From NCBI GenBank assembly GCA_037903355.1, contig JBAJFE010000002.1, forward strand, positions 119,501-183,500: a stretch of 64,000 nt of DNA, in the 5' to 3' direction. Below are positions 1 to 14,289 of this stretch, piece by piece. Each line of letters begins with the position of its first letter. Within the stretch, counting starts at the first letter, position 1. The stretch is from Trichuris trichiura (lineage: Eukaryota > Nematoda > Enoplea > Trichinellida > Trichuridae). Under the pieces are notes generated by a model. The model saw nothing but the letters and a program-made list of their open reading frames with translations, did not search any database and was not told where the DNA came from. The position numbers were made by a program, and so were the translations under genes.

Positions 1-74
1 AACGGGAGGGGGCTCTGAGGAGATGTGCGTCTCGAAAGGGGACCCTGGCGCAGAAAAGGTTGGGAATCACTGCC
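1..74 (+). mobile_element. hAT-A 3' terminal fragment
   Basis: The sequence matches the last ~70 bp of the longer hAT copy that ends near 8012. It has the same run of G-rich sequence, CCCTGGC..AAAAGGTTGGGAA and a final CACTG. Only the 3' end is inside the window. From 75 to 380 I recognise nothing. Confidence 0.6.
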
Positions 75-380
75 CTATCAGAAAGGCTAAATAGCTTATA
101 TTCTAACCGCGTATCTCGTCCCTCCCCCTTGAATTCCTTCCGGAACGGTTATCGTACCTAACAATCCTTCGAAGCTTGGTACTGCAGAATCTAGCCACGC
201 GATAAAGAAATTAATGAGATTGCCGTTGTCCAATGGAGCCAGCCATCAGAGTTCGCGCCGTTAGATACAAGAAAGGATGGAAGCAAGACGCTCTTTCCTT
301 GAACGCCTGGGAATCGCCTTGCTTTAATGAGCTAAGCGATGTACTGGTGCGCGAAATGGGTACAGAGCAGGGGAAATTTA

Positions 381-1261
381 GGGTCTAGTATGTTTCGCGG
401 GCACCGGAAGTAGAGGCAGCTTCTTCAAAGCGTTATCTGCGAATCTACGGCGTAATAAATGGTTGTTATCGGCGCAACAGGACGGACGTTATCGTCAGGT
501 TTAGTGAAAGGATGGAATTTAGCAGATGCGCATGCATTCAAGTTACGGGAAACACAATGGGGCCTGCAGGTGTTTAAGCTGAGACGTCGTGTAGGAATTC
601 GTGAAAAACATCGCAGGTCAACTTTCCGAGCTGAGGCGTGCCTTGGTAGACAGGGTAAATCTCATTCTGCGTTATGTCTGTCCCGGGATCTAGTGACAAC
701 TTGCCATCGACAAGTGGAGGCACCGTAAGGAGGCACTGACGCCTTCTGCCTGATTAGGTACACCCGAGTGAACCCGTCGGATGCGCCTCCAGCGAAATCG
801 ACGCGTCGCCTTCGTCAGGCTGAGCGCCTGCGTTAGCAGTACGTATGCTTTTTCCCTTTTTCCGTTAGTCAATGCTCGCGTGTTCACTGATCGCTAAATA
901 ACGTCACTTTGCGCTATGCTTCTTGTATTTTGCGCCACGGTCAAAACTGCATAACCCAACAGCAGCAACGAACACGCGTTATGTTAAGGTTTAGGCTTAG
1001 GCTTAGGCTTAGGCAGGACAGGATGGCCGGCAGGGTTATAGGACGCACTTGGAAACAATTACCAGAACGGCCAACTGTTTCCAGATGTGCAGCGTCTGTT
1101 TCCAGATGTGCAGCGTTCCTTCGCTGATACGCATCGCTCGCGTGTGTACACAGCGAACAATAGCTTAGGTCACCCATTGTTCAGGTGACGTAGTAATGAT
1201 CACGTGACCGCCTTTGAAGTTGCCGCCTCTACTTCCGGTGCCCGCGAAACATACAAGACCC
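381..1261 (+). mobile_element. R element copy 1 (8-bp TSD DNA transposon, non-autonomous)
   Basis: The element begins GGGTCTAGTATG and ends CATACAAGACCC, with ~50-bp inverted termini (CGCGGGCACCGGAAGTAGAGGC near each end). It is flanked by the perfect 8-bp duplication GAAATTTA (373-380 and 1262-1269). Its centre holds four TTAGGC units. The reverse strand has a short reading frame (about 690-887) whose KREKAYVLLTQAL segment recurs in the other copies. No transposase domain was recognised. An 8-bp duplication with GG-starting termini fits Merlin-like or hAT-like elements; the class is inferred only. Confidence 0.8.
991..1014 (+). repeat. (TTAGGC)4 telomere-like tract
   Basis: Four exact TTAGGC units lie inside R copy 1. 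This hexamer is the telomeric repeat of many nematodes. Sister copies carry two to five units at the same place. Confidence 0.85.
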
Positions 1262-1995
1262 GAAATTTAAAATACATAGGTGCACTTAAGCAGAAATAGT
1301 GAACATTACTTAGAACACATCAACATAGAGCAAAACGTTGACGGCAGAAACGACTGGGGTATCATGTATCAATTTACCCTCTTTCTGTAGGTGAGCGCAG
1401 CTTTTCTGGAGAACGGCCAGAACTAAGGTTTCTTGAATGTATTGGTAACAAAACTTCTCTTAAAATTTTAGTCTCCGCAGCTGCAGGAGCTTTGTTTTGA
1501 AAAATTGTTATAAGGAGCTTTCTCTCCCTTTTCTTCGCTTTATCGAATAAATCTTGTGGCAGCTTCAACGAAACCATTATGCTTCGTGTAACCATGATGC
1601 CACGTTTCGTGGATGGATCGTATACAGCAATCGTACCCTTTAGGACCTGCGCTTGCCGGAAAATACTGGCAAGCTTTTTCAGCGTTCAGTCTGCGGGTGT
1701 TTAAGCTCCTGTATTTTCCATCATAACGTCTTCATCGTCGTCGCTGCCCGTAGGTGATTGCATCAGTTCCTCGAGTTCTTCGTCGCGAACGGCTTTCCAC
1801 AATCTTCTATGCGCTTCCTGATATCGTCTTCTATCATGTCAGAGAAACCCTCACCTCCCAACTCGTTGCCAAAATTGGTGGTGAGTGGTTGCATAGGCAC
1901 AGAAGACTGCACTCCAAAAGCCTGAACAGGTCGTCAGGCTAGCAGGACGTGACCCTGTACCTCCATACTTGGTAAAGAAGCAGAGAAGCTAGGTT
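1262..1995. other. unassigned stretch with possible minus-strand coding remnant
   Basis: On the minus strand, about 1374-1700 can be read as a lysine-rich peptide (…GTIAVYDPSTKRGIMVTR…). A second minus frame ends at about 1708 with an acidic tail (GSDDDEDVMMENTGA, then stop). The composition looks more protein-like than the neighbouring repeats, so this may be a broken gene or processed copy. I cannot assign a family, and the reading frames are interrupted. Confidence 0.25.
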
Positions 1996-4388
1996 AAGCA
2001 TTTATTTTCTTTAAAATGTATCGATTACTGCAGTACATTACTTCGTTGAATGGAAATGTAGATTTCTCCGGGATCGAAGGCCGCAGACGGGCCGCGCGGT
2101 CACCTTCGCACCGTCCATTGTCCCGATGGGACGTTCCGACGCTTAGGAGGAGAGCCGGCAGCTCCACACATACCTCAGCCATTGAAAGTGTATCTAGAAA
2201 AGTCGTTTACGTCAAAACTCTTAACTTTACACCACACGATTTCTGAATTACCTATATCACGGCGTATAAGAACTCCCACTACCTAAGTAAAGGGTAGTAA
2301 TGATTGGCCCAGCTACAGCGACGCTGAGTGCTCGACTCTAGGTCAATTCTGATTAGTCAGTTTTCGTGTTGAAGTTGGGGCAAGACAGTTTCAGTTGAAT
2401 GGAAGATTAGCATTCACAGCAAACTGACCAAACAGAATTGACCTAGACGTGAGCAATGAGCGTCGTCGTCACTGGGCCAATCATTGCCACCCTTTACTTA
2501 GGTAGGGGGAGCTCTACGCCGTGATATACGGTATGTGAAATTTCAAGCTTTTGTGCGGTCCAGCACCAGGTATGGCGCCGCGTGCACACAACACCGCACT
2601 CCGAAGGCTGACTAGGTCATCCATCTGGCAGGGCATGAGGCGGTTCCTCCATACTTTTTGGACAATCAGAGAACCTGTGTTAAGCATTTATTTGCTTTAA
2701 CATTTATCGTTTATCGGCAACAGATTGCTTTGTTTACTGCAAATGCCGATTTTTCCGGGATCAGAGACCAGGAGAGTAGCTGCGCTGCCGCGTCCGCCCC
2801 TTACATAGTTCCGAAGGACCGCTCGGATGCTTAAAAGATGAGCCAGTCGCGCCACACATACCGGGGCCATGGGAAATGTGTCTAGAAAGTTCGTTTACGT
2901 CAACATTGTTCTGCATGTAGTTGGCGAATTATGTAACATTTTATGGTTCTCTGCGGTTCAACAGCAGGAATAATGCCGCGCGCAGATAAAGTTGCACTCC
3001 AGAAGCATGAATGGTTGGTCGGATTGGCAGAAGGAAATCCTGCGCAACCACTGATGTTGGACAAGCAGAGAACCAGTGATGAACGTTACTTTTCTTTAAA
3101 ATGTATCGGTTATCGGCAATACATTGCTTCGTTTACTTGAAATGTAGATTTTTCCCAGATCCGACACCAGAAGAAGAGCCGCAAGGCCGCCTGTGCACTG
3201 TACATAATGCCAAAGGGCTGTTCAGACGCTTAGGGGATGAGCCGGCGGTTCTACACATACCGGAGCCACGGAAAATGTATCTAAGAAGTTCGTTTAGGCC
3301 CCATGCCTTAACTTTGCTCAATGTAATTTGTGGATTACGTAACATTTAATGGTTTTCTGCGGTCCCACACCAGGAGTAGTGCGGCGGGCACATAACACCG
3401 CACTTGAGATGGCCGAACAGGCGGTCGGACTGGCAGGTGGTGAGCCTGTGCGTCCCTAGTTTTTGCACAAGCAGAGAAGCTGTATTAATCATTTATATTC
3501 TTTAAAATTTGTCGTCGACGGGCAACACATTGCTCCGTGTACTGAAAATGTAGATTTTTCCGGGATCAGAAGCCATGGTAGAAACCGGTCGGCAACCTCC
3601 GCACTGTGCGTAAGTCCAAAGGGCCGTTCAGAGGCTTAGGAGATGAGTGAGCGGCTCTACACATATCGCCGCCATTGAAAATGTATGTAGAAAATTTGTT
3701 TACATCAAAGTTCTTAACTTTTCTGCTTGTAATTTGGGAATTATGTGACACTGTATGGCTTCTGCGGTCTAACAATAGGAATGGTGCCGCGGAGAGACAA
3801 AACTCTACTCCAGTAGGCCGAACTGGGCGTCGGATGGGCAGGACGTGTGCCTGTGCCTCCATACTTGTTGTAGAAGCACAGCACCTACACTAAAGATTTA
3901 TTTTGTTTAACAGTTATCGTTCACCAGCAATACATTGCTTTGTTTACTGAAAATGTAAAATTTTCCGTTAGTGGAGACGAGGAGAAGAGGCGCGCGGGTA
4001 CCTCCGCGCAGTCCATAGTCCCGAAGAGCCGTTCGCGCGCTTAGCAGGTGAGCCAGCGGCTCCACACATACCGGAGCCATGGAAGATGTATCTAGATAGA
4101 ACGTTCGTTTACTTCAAAATTCTTAACCTTAGTAAACGTAATTTGTGAATTATATAAAATTGTAGGGTTTTCTGCGGTGCAGCAGCAGGCATGGTGCTGC
4201 GGGCGCACAAAACCGTACTGCAGAAGACCCAACAGGCCGTCGGACTGGCAGGAAGCGAGCCTGTGCCACCGTAGACGTTTGACATGCAGAGAACCCATGT
4301 TAAACGTTTAGATACTTTCTTTAAAATTCATCGTTTATCGGCAATACATTGCTTCGTTTACTGAAAATGTAGATTTTTCCGAGATCGC
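1996..4388 (+). repeat. ~405-bp satellite array, left block
   Basis: About six tandem monomers, recognisable by a recurring anchor (AATGTAGATTTTTCCGGGATC-like). Anchors occur near 2068, 2753, 3148, 3557, 3960 and 4372. The spacing is ~405 bp, except the first gap, which is ~690 because a 281-bp MITE is inserted there. Each monomer also contains GGAGCCATGGAAAATGTAT and CTTGTTGGACAAGCAGAGAA-like blocks. Divergence between monomers is high. Short frames here are satellite artefacts. Confidence 0.85.
2251..2531. mobile_element. TA-flanked MITE related to pogo (MITE-1)
   Basis: 281-bp element with inverted termini of ~100 bp (CCTATATCACGGCG… and …CGCCGTGATATACGG). It sits inside a satellite monomer. 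Removing it together with one TA (2249-2250 or 2532-2533) restores the monomer sequence gaatTAtgtgaa. The termini match the end of the pogo-like element at 12132, so this is an internally deleted or foldback derivative of it. Confidence 0.85.
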
Positions 4389-5419
4389 GGGACTTCGGCA
4401 ACGCCTAGTGCCGCTCCTTGTGATCATATTTCCCAGAGAAACTAAGCCACAGGCGGTGCTTTCTAAGAAACGCGCTCCGTAAACGCCAGCAGGTTTCCGC
4501 GACGACTCTCACGGCGTGTCAGGCTTCAGGACGGCCGACAGGGTCCGTCGCGGAAGTCTTAACCTAAGTTATAGCGCTCGACGACGTCACCCATTTTTCT
4601 ATGTTTGGGCTTTGAACTAGCATCAGCCTCCGGTTGTTCGTCAACTTCTTCGGGAAAGGATTAGTTTGCTTATGTTTAACCACGCCTATGTTTAAATAGC
4701 GAATGATAAACCCACAAGTTCAGTAGCGCTCACCAGCAAAAAGGAGAATACACACCCAGTTTGCTTTACAGGTGGGAGCATCTTACGACCGTCTGCCTTC
4801 CTTCCTTACGCATGGCCTTGCGGTTCGCAAAAATAGCAAGGAAAATAGGCCTAGTACGGGAGGTGTAGATCTGTTTGAAGCAGTACTCAGTCAAACATTT
4901 GTATCCCCCACTCTTCACTGGTTTGATATCTAAAAAGACAGCCAGTAGCGGAGAGTTCGTCGTTAAACTGCGGGCATTGTTTGCCATCAAACCTTGGTGG
5001 CGGAAGTATTTCCGAACTTGAAACCATGCGAAATCTTGTCAGCCAGCCTACCTTCTCAAACATGACACGACAACACCAGGGAGAGGGAGGATGTCCGCAA
5101 ACCTGGGCAGAAAATTTTATCGCGTGCTTTCCGTTGTCCGCCGCGCGAGGACAAGAACGACCCTGTCGCAACCTCATGCTTCATAGACTTATTTTGAGCC
5201 TATTTGTCCGTCGCTACCATCAGAAAAGAGCGGGGTGACCACATGAAAGCGATCTGCTCCCGCTTCCAGGACCGACGTAGAGGGACAGTACCGTCCGGTA
5301 CGGAATCCCCTGTGTTCTTACTGCGGGAGCTTAGATGACGCTTGGCTAATTGATTTCTTAATACCACTGTGCTACTGTCTGGCTCTGAACTTGTTAGTAA
5401 CGGATGTAAATTTCTACAG

Positions 5420-7311
<1,892 letters not shown>

Positions 7312-8012
7312 GTGAGGTAAGATCAAGCGGCTGTCGTCTTGCTCCGAGGAAATATTGAATTTAGATTCATTGTTGCGCAGCACTGAGAACAACATCGCAG
7401 CCTCACTTACAATTTGCGTTACCATTGCTAACAGCCCGAAATATTAAGGAAGAGGAAACCCAATGCCGCGCTTGTACTCTGAATGCTCCCTGATCTGCAG
7501 TTAGCTGGCTTAAGTCCAGTAATACGAAAAGAACGCCTTCAGTGCCAAATAAAGAATTTATGGCTTTAACGGCTTCGAATATCGCTAGGAGCATTCGCCG
7601 TATATGGCAGCTGGCTGGCTTCCTTACTAGCCATTTTGCTCTAGTGTAGAAAAGAAATTCAGCGTCGACTTCGCGTCGCCAGGTTTTCCAGCCGCACACT
7701 CAACTTTCACAGCGCAAACCATGGGGTCCTACTTGCGGCTGACAAGATCCGCTGGTTAATAAGGTTTTTAAAGATGGCCCGGCTTAACTGTTTTTTCTTT
7801 GGCAAACACGGTAGGCAGCGAAATCAATTCTACATTCTGTCGGCTCTTTCATGTGCTGAACTACTTGTACAAATTGACAACAACGTAACCACAGTAGGCG
7901 CACCTGAGGATAACAGAAGCAGGAGAATTACGTTGGGGAGAATGTCAGGGGGCCCCGGCAAGTTGAAGGTCGCGAAAGGGGGCCCTGGCTGAAAAAAGGT
8001 TGGGAAACACTA

Positions 8013-8785
8013 GTCTATCCTTTTCTAACACGTTGTCACCTACTTGTCAGAAATGAATATCCAGCTGCAGAGTGCGAACCAGCTTCTCAGCTCACTAGTT
8101 TCAAACGTAAAATCATTTGAAGCTGAATTAAGGCTGTGGAAACTGCAACTTCGAAAGGGTAACACGGTACATTTCCCTTCACTCCAGGGACAGTAGCCTT
8201 CTACGACACTAGAGTATGCCGATGAATATGCGAAACTCCTTGAGGCGTTTAGCGAAAGACTCAACGATGTGAAAAGTAGACAGATGCAACTGAACATCTT
8301 CGCCATTCCATTCAACGTAGAAGTAGCTGATGTGCCCAATGAACTGCAGCACAAGACCATTCAGCCGCAAAGCGATGACGAGCTCAATGCTAAATACAAC
8401 ATTTTCCTGCTGCTTGAGTTCTATAAGCGGTACTTAAGCAACGATGAATTTCCCGCTTTGAGGAGACGCTTTGAAATTCGCATCCTTGTTCGGAACAACG
8501 TACTGCTGCGAGCAGTTCTTTCCAGAACTTACCATCGCAAAGAATTGTCTGCGCACCAGACTCATGGACACAACTCTGGTGAACCAGCTGCGAGTAGCAA
8601 CGTCATCAGGAGCTAACATCGCACTCCCCACCAGGGAAAAGCAGTTCCAAGCATCCGTTAGGGATGACTTAATAAACATACGTGCAAATAAAGCAGGCTG
8701 TTTTTCGTTTAAATACTCTATACAGCCCGCGAACGGTCTTAAACGTCTAAACGACCCGTGGCACCAAAAAGGTTCCCCACCCCTG
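8013..8785 (+). pseudogene. second hAT transposase C-terminal remnant (GTF2IRD2/SCAND3-like)
   Basis: Decayed frames read NIQLQSANQLLSSLVSNVKSF, then YAKLLEAFSERLNDVKSRQMQ and NIFAIPFNVEVADVPNELQ, typical of the C-terminal half of GTF2IRD2/FAM200-like hAT transposases. The stretch ends with …GGCACCAAAAAGGTTCCCCACCCCTG at 8785, the same terminus as the complete hAT-N at 20648. A stop lies in the middle, and the N-terminal half is missing. Confidence 0.7.
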
Positions 8786-11700
8786 ACGTAAACAAATTTT
8801 CCACATACATTTTCAATGGCTTCGGTTAGTGTGCAGCCGCCGAGTAACCTCCTAAGCATCCGAACAGCCCAGTGGGAATTTGGACTGTGCGGAGGCGTCC
8901 GTGCAGCTCCTCTCGTACTTTCTGATCCCGGAAAAATCTGCATTTTCTGTAAACGAAGCAATGTATTGGTGATAAACGATAAACTTTTAAAGAAAATGAG
9001 CGTTTAACATAGGTTCTCTGCTTGTCCAACACGTAGGAAGACACAGACTCACGTCCTGCCAGTCTGAGGACCTGTTCGGCCTTCTAGAGTCCAGTTCTGT
9101 CTGCCCGAGGCGCCATTCAATGTGTTCAACCGCAGAAAACCGTGAAACGTTACATAAGTGTAGTAAACGCAGTCGACAAACGCACGCAGGAAAGGGTTGT
9201 CAAACACTTTATTCTACCGAAACAACATGAATTTCTTCATTCCCTAAGCCCTCCGTGGGTGCTCCTTATATACTCCTTATCCTGGCGGGGGCCAAGCGTC
9301 ACTTCGTGGGCCAGATGACATCTGACAACTATTTCCGGTGACCGCCCTGGGCGTGTCACTTCCAAGGTTTGTCCTGCAGGGATCGTCGCTTTCGCCGCCC
9401 GTCGTGGAGGAAGCAATTTCCGTAGTTTCCGTCGCGCTGTTCATCACAATAATTCACAAATTACGTCCAGTGAAGTGAAGACTTTTGACGTAAACGAACC
9501 TTCTAGATATATTTTGCATGGCTCCGGTGTGTGTTGTGCCGCCAGCTCACCTCCTAATCGTCCCAAGGGCCCTTCGCGGCTACAAACAGTGCGGAGATGG
9601 CCTCGCGATTCTTCTCCTCGCCTACGATTCCGTAAAAATCGACATTTGCAGTAAACCAAACAACGTATTGTCTATAAATGATAACTTTTAAAGAAAATAA
9701 GTGTTTAACATACGTGCTCTGCTTCTCGAACAAGTATGGAGGCGCAAGCTCACCTCCTGCCAGTCAGTCGACTTCTTCGGCCATCTCGAGCGCGGTTTCT
9801 TTGTCCGCGGCACCATTCCTGGCGTCGGTCAGCAGGAAACTGTCAAATTTTACATAATTCAAAAATTAGAAGGAGTAAACTTTCGACTTTTCATGTAAAC
9901 GAACTTTCCAGATACATTTTCCATGGCTCCGGTATAAGCGGAGCCGTCGGCTCATCTGCTAAGCATTCCAACAGCCCTTCGGGACTATGGACAGCGCGGA
10001 GGCGGTTGCGGGACTCCTCTCCTGGTTTCCGACCCCTGAAAAGTCTACATTTTCAGTAAACGAAGAAATGCATTGTCAATAAACCGTAAATGTTAAAGAA
10101 AATAAATGTTTATCATAGTTTTTCTCTGCTTGTCCAACAAGTATGCGGGCACACGCTAACCTCCTGCCAGTCCGACCACCTGTACGGCCTTCTGGAGTGC
10201 AGTTCTCTCTGCCGGACGCGTGATTCCTTGTGTTGGAACGCAGAAAAGAGTGAAATTTTACATAATTCACAAATCACATAGCGTAAAGTTCAGAACTTTG
10301 GAGTAAACGAATCTTCGACATACGTTATCAATGGCTCCGGTATGTGTGGAGCCGCCGACTGTCCTCCTTAGCGTCCGAATGGCTCTTCAGAACTATGGAC
10401 AGTACAGAGGCAGCCGCGCGGCTATTCTCCTGGTCTCCGACCCCGGAAAATTGTACACCTTCAAGAAACGAAGCAACGTATTGCCTCTAAACGATAAATT
10501 GTAAAGAAACAAACGTTTAACAAATGTTGTCTGCTTCCCCAACAAATATGGAGGCACAGGCTCACCTTCTGCCAGTGGGTCGAAATGTTCGGTTTTCTGG
10601 AGGGCGCTTTTGCGTGCCCCCGGCACCATTCCTGGCGGTGCACCGCAGACAACCGTGAAATTATACATAATTCACAGCTTACATGGAATAAAGCTAAAAA
10701 TGTTGGCGTAAAGAACCTTCTACATACCTTTTGGATGGGGCCGCTTTGTGTGGAGCCGCCGGCTCAATTCCTAAACGTCCGAGCTGCCTATCGGGACAAT
10801 GGCTGTGCGTAGGAAGCGGCACGATTCCTCTCCACGTCGCTGATCCCCGAAAAATCTCCAATTTCAGTAAACGAAGCAATCTATTGCTGAGAAACGATAC
10901 ATTTGGAAGGAAATAAATGGTTATCATAGGTTTTCTCCTAGTCCAAGAAATATAGAGACACAGGCTCACCCCGCTCCAGTCGGACGACCTGTTCGGCCTT
11001 CCGCAGTGCGGTTTTGTGTGCCCGCGGCACCATTCCTGGTGTTGGACCGCAGAAAACCGTGCAGTATTTACAGAAATCACATGTTGCATGCAGTAAAGTT
11101 ATGACTTTTGACGTGAACGAACCTTCCAGGTGCATTTTCCATCGATCCGGTATGTGTGAGCCATCCGCTCGCCTATTATGCGTCCGAACGGCGCTTCCGA
11201 ACTATGGACAGTGTGGAGGCGGCCGCGTGGCTCCTGTGCTGGTCTCTGATTCCGGGAAAATCTATATTCTTAGTAAACGAAGCAATGTATTGGCGATAAG
11301 CGATAAATTTTAAAGAGAATAAATGTTTGACATACGTTTTCTGCTTGTGCAACAGGTATGGAGGCACAGGCTCGCCTCCTGCAAATCCGATGAACTGTTC
11401 GGCTTTCTGGAGTGCAGTTTTGTCTGCCTGAAGCGCAATTCCTGGTGTTGGGCCGCAGGAAACCGTCACGTTTTACGTAATTCGCAAATTACATGGAGTA
11501 AAACTAAGAATTTTGACGTAGACGAACTTTCTGGATACATTTGCAATGGCTCTGGTATGTGTGGAGCGGCCCACTCAGCTCCTAAGCGCCCGAACGTCCC
11601 TTCCAGGCTGTGGAGAGTGCGGAGCTCGCCTCGCGGCTCCTTTCCTGCCCTCCGATCCCGGACAAATATACATTTTCACTAAGGGAAGGAACGTATTGCC

Positions 11701-12100
11701 GATGAACGATAAATTTTAAAAAGATAAATGTTTAACATAGGTTCTCAGCTTGTTCAACAAGTATGCAGGCACGGGCTTAACGTCCTGCCACTCGAAAATC
11801 TTGTTCGGCCTTCTGTACTGCGGTGCTGGGCGCCCCGGGTCCACTGCCGGTGTTGGGCCGCCGAAAACCATAAAATTTTGCAAGACTGGGAATTTATATG
11901 GGAAAGCCTGATTAAGTTTCTGAAAGCGAATGCACCGCATACCTTTTCACGTGCTGCTCCAAGTACGGAACTGTCGGTTTGCGTACTGCGGCGTGGTAGC
12001 TCTGCGGTTCTAGTCCTCTTCTCTGAGCCTAGAATACCGAACTATTGCAGAAAACAACAGAATTCTAGGCGGAAAGGCAATTACTTTTTATCTCCCGTCT
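8786..12100 (-). repeat. ~405-bp satellite array, right block (inverted)
   Basis: About seven monomers of the satellite seen at 1996-4388, now in reverse orientation. Anchor positions (GATCCCGGAAAAATC-like) fall near 8935, 9630, 10040, 10445, 10850, 11258 and 11660. The first gap is long by one inserted LTR. Together with the left block it forms a ~10-kb imperfect palindrome around the hAT-A element. Confidence 0.85.
9159..9448 (-). mobile_element. solo LTR inserted in satellite
   Basis: TGTAGTAAAC…ATCACA, 290 bp. It is flanked by near-identical 5-bp repeats ATAAG (9154-9158) and ATAAT (9449-9453), and it splits a satellite monomer whose sequence resumes on both sides. A TATA-like TATATAAG lies on the minus strand near 9263. 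No coding region is attached. Confidence 0.7.
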
Positions 12101-12131
12101 GATTTACATTTACCATAGAAAGTTGAATATA

Positions 12132-13205
12132 CCGTACATTGCCACGTATAAGAACTCCCTCCTACGTTAGCGAAGGGTGGTAATGATTAGCCCAGCAACG
12201 ACGGCGCTCATTGCTCAGGTCTAGATCAACTCTGATTGGTCAGTTTTCCGTGAATGCTAATCGGCCATTCAATTGAAACTGTCTTGCTTCAACTTCAACG
12301 CCAAAACTGATCATCTGCCGATCAGCGCGTGTTGTACAGCATTGCGTAGGCTACGACAAATGAATTTTGTTGAGTAGGTTTATTGGACGTCTATTACAAC
12401 TGTTGCATGTAAAACACGGATGAATAGATTGTAGAAGCAAACATGGTACATGACGCGGAAAACATCAGTTGCAGTGACAAAAGGGTTAAGCTAAGAATAG
12501 TCTTAGTCACTGTCTAGCAGTCCATCGTCTTCTGTGTCGTCCAACGGGGTGGAGATGGAGCACTTTCGGAAAGCCTTCACGACGGTTTCCCTCTTCACTT
12601 TGCTCCATGCCTTTATTACGAACTGGCACAGCAAGGTGAGCAATGGTGCTCGCATTTGTCCGCTGGCTGTGTACGTCTTCGGTCCGTTCGCCATCCATTC
12701 TTTTCACTCTTCTCGAATGTAGTTTTTAAAGGGCTTATTAATGCAAACATCCAGCGGTTGCAGGACTGATGTAAGCCCACCGTGTACTAAGGCTGTTTCT
12801 ACTTTGCTTTTCATTAAATGTAATTTTATTGTTGCTGCCACGTGACTTCGGAATGACTCTCACACCGGTAAGCTTCTGTTGTTACCGTGTCCAAACCTTT
12901 TTCTCCAGATGCTGTCAATCCTCAATCTCACACCCTGTCCGCCTATCCAACCGTTCTCATGAAAGTGGACAAAGGCGCCGGAAGGAAAATCCTCCTTTGG
13001 CGTCCTTTTCCTCTTAAATATGACCGTAGGCTTCAGCTTTATTCCATTAGCTAGACACGACAGCACCACCGTGAAGTGAGTTCTTTCATGTCTAGTGCTC
13101 TTCACTAGAATGGACCTTGTGCCTTTACTATCCATGGTTCTATTGCCAATCATACCGAAAATTATTGGCGTCTCATCCGTATTACTGATGTTGGCCAATG
13201 GAAAC
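12132..13205 (-). mobile_element. pogo/Tigger-like element, one end preserved
   Basis: The terminus CCGTACATTGCCACGTATAAG follows TA at 12130-12131 and shares ~170 bp with MITE-1. The element contains transposase remnants and is cut off near 13205, where a ribozyme-bearing fragment of another family begins. Confidence 0.7.
12503..13198 (-). pseudogene. pogo/Tigger DDE transposase fragments
   Basis: The minus strand at 12860-13198 reads ANISNTDETPIIFGMIGNRT, then SKGTRSILVKSTRHERTHFTV and SCLANGIKLKPTVIFKRK. This is the diagnostic first-Asp block of the Tigger/Jerky-type DDE domain. The minus strand at 12503-12694 supplies the C-terminal part (VVKAFRKCSISTPLDDTEDD). The region between, which should hold the other catalytic Asp residues, is frame-shifted. 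The N-terminal CENP-B-like DNA-binding domain is absent. Confidence 0.85.
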
Positions 13206-13262
13206 TAATTTTGAGCGATTATTAGGAAAATTGTACAGGACCAATACACTCAACTTCATTTT

Positions 13263-13300
13263 TCAGAGCTTTCGGAGCGCTCTAGTTCCGTCGTCAGTGA
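13263..13300 (-). ncRNA. hammerhead ribozyme motif (PLE-type), copy a
   Basis: Reverse strand: TCA-CTGACGA, stem II CGGAACTAGAGCGCTCCG, GAAAGCTC, then TGA. The conserved cores CUGANGA and GAAA are present. A three-pair stem I (TCA/TGA) flanks them, and stem III is minimal (A-GC-U before the cleavage C). It lies in a short isolated fragment of the foldback family (13245-13330). Confidence 0.65.
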
Positions 13301-13330
13301 GATGGAGGAGACCGACGTCTGGTGAGTACA

Positions 13331-14289
13331 ACAGCGTCAAAGAGATGTTGTCAGTTTAAGCAGAAAACACTGAAGTCGCTCATATACATTAGATCCAGTC
13401 ATTGGCTATTCAGCGATTTTCAACGTGTAGAATCTTCTTTGCACGGGGAGCAACCATTAGGGGGCTCGTTACTGCCGTTGTTGCCTGAGCCATACTTGAT
13501 GAATTGTTAGAAAAGCATGAATTCGCTTATGGTGCCTTGACGCGCTACATTACTAATAAACTTCGCTTTGTTCATTCTTTTTCTGTAAACGCGGATGAAT
13601 TCACTGTACTTAAAACTATTATGTCTTAATTCTTTATAGTACTTCATTTCAAAATGTTTTAGTCAGTACTATATGTGTGCTCATAAAGTGTTTCAACGAC
13701 TGATCAATACTGATTGCTTTTAAGGAGGGTTACTTGCATACCGTCACCAGTGTTGTATAGATTAAAGAGTTAATAAAGCTTTGTTTCGCTAACTTTGATG
13801 GCAGTTGGCAATTCAAGACTGCTGAACTCTGCTGCAGGTATGCTTAATTTGGTACTGTTTGGTGCGCTAAGTTTGGAGTTAATTACTTTATTTGCGAAAA
13901 TATTTACTCCTGGTTGCAGATCTAGGTTAGGTCCTAAAGCTCAAGGTTTTTTCTTAAATCGGGATATTTTCACCGCTTTTTGATCTGGAAGAGACAAGGC
14001 GAATTCAGAAACTTTTGGAAAGAAGACGAAAGGATACTATGTATTAACAAGCTGGTTAAATGCATTGAAAAAGCTCTGAATGTAGTTTTATACTGATAAA
14101 ATGACACTGGTAGAATGTAAGTTGATTTAAAAATCGACAAAGAACTTTACGTTATGTTAGTCAGATGTTACCTGCCATTAACCGGTGTAAGTTTCGGAAA
14201 CGGAACGTTTCTGGACTTCAGAAATTGTCCTCCGTTTTTCTTGTGTATCTCCTGCAGCCTGGAGTCGTTTATCGGAGAGAATCAAATCT
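13331..14289 (+). other. region upstream of NOMO
   Basis: No recognisable repeat or coding homology. It should contain the NOMO promoter, but I cannot point to a defined TATA or initiator element. Nematode genes may also be trans-spliced at an upstream acceptor. Confidence 0.3.

Noticed and set aside
991..1014. A true chromosome end or telomere
   Set aside because: The TTAGGC run is only four units, lies inside a transposon with duplications on both sides, and is followed by normal sequence.
2943..4298. Several 65-98 codon frames in the satellite
   Set aside because: Out of register between monomers and with no selection signature; satellite artefacts.
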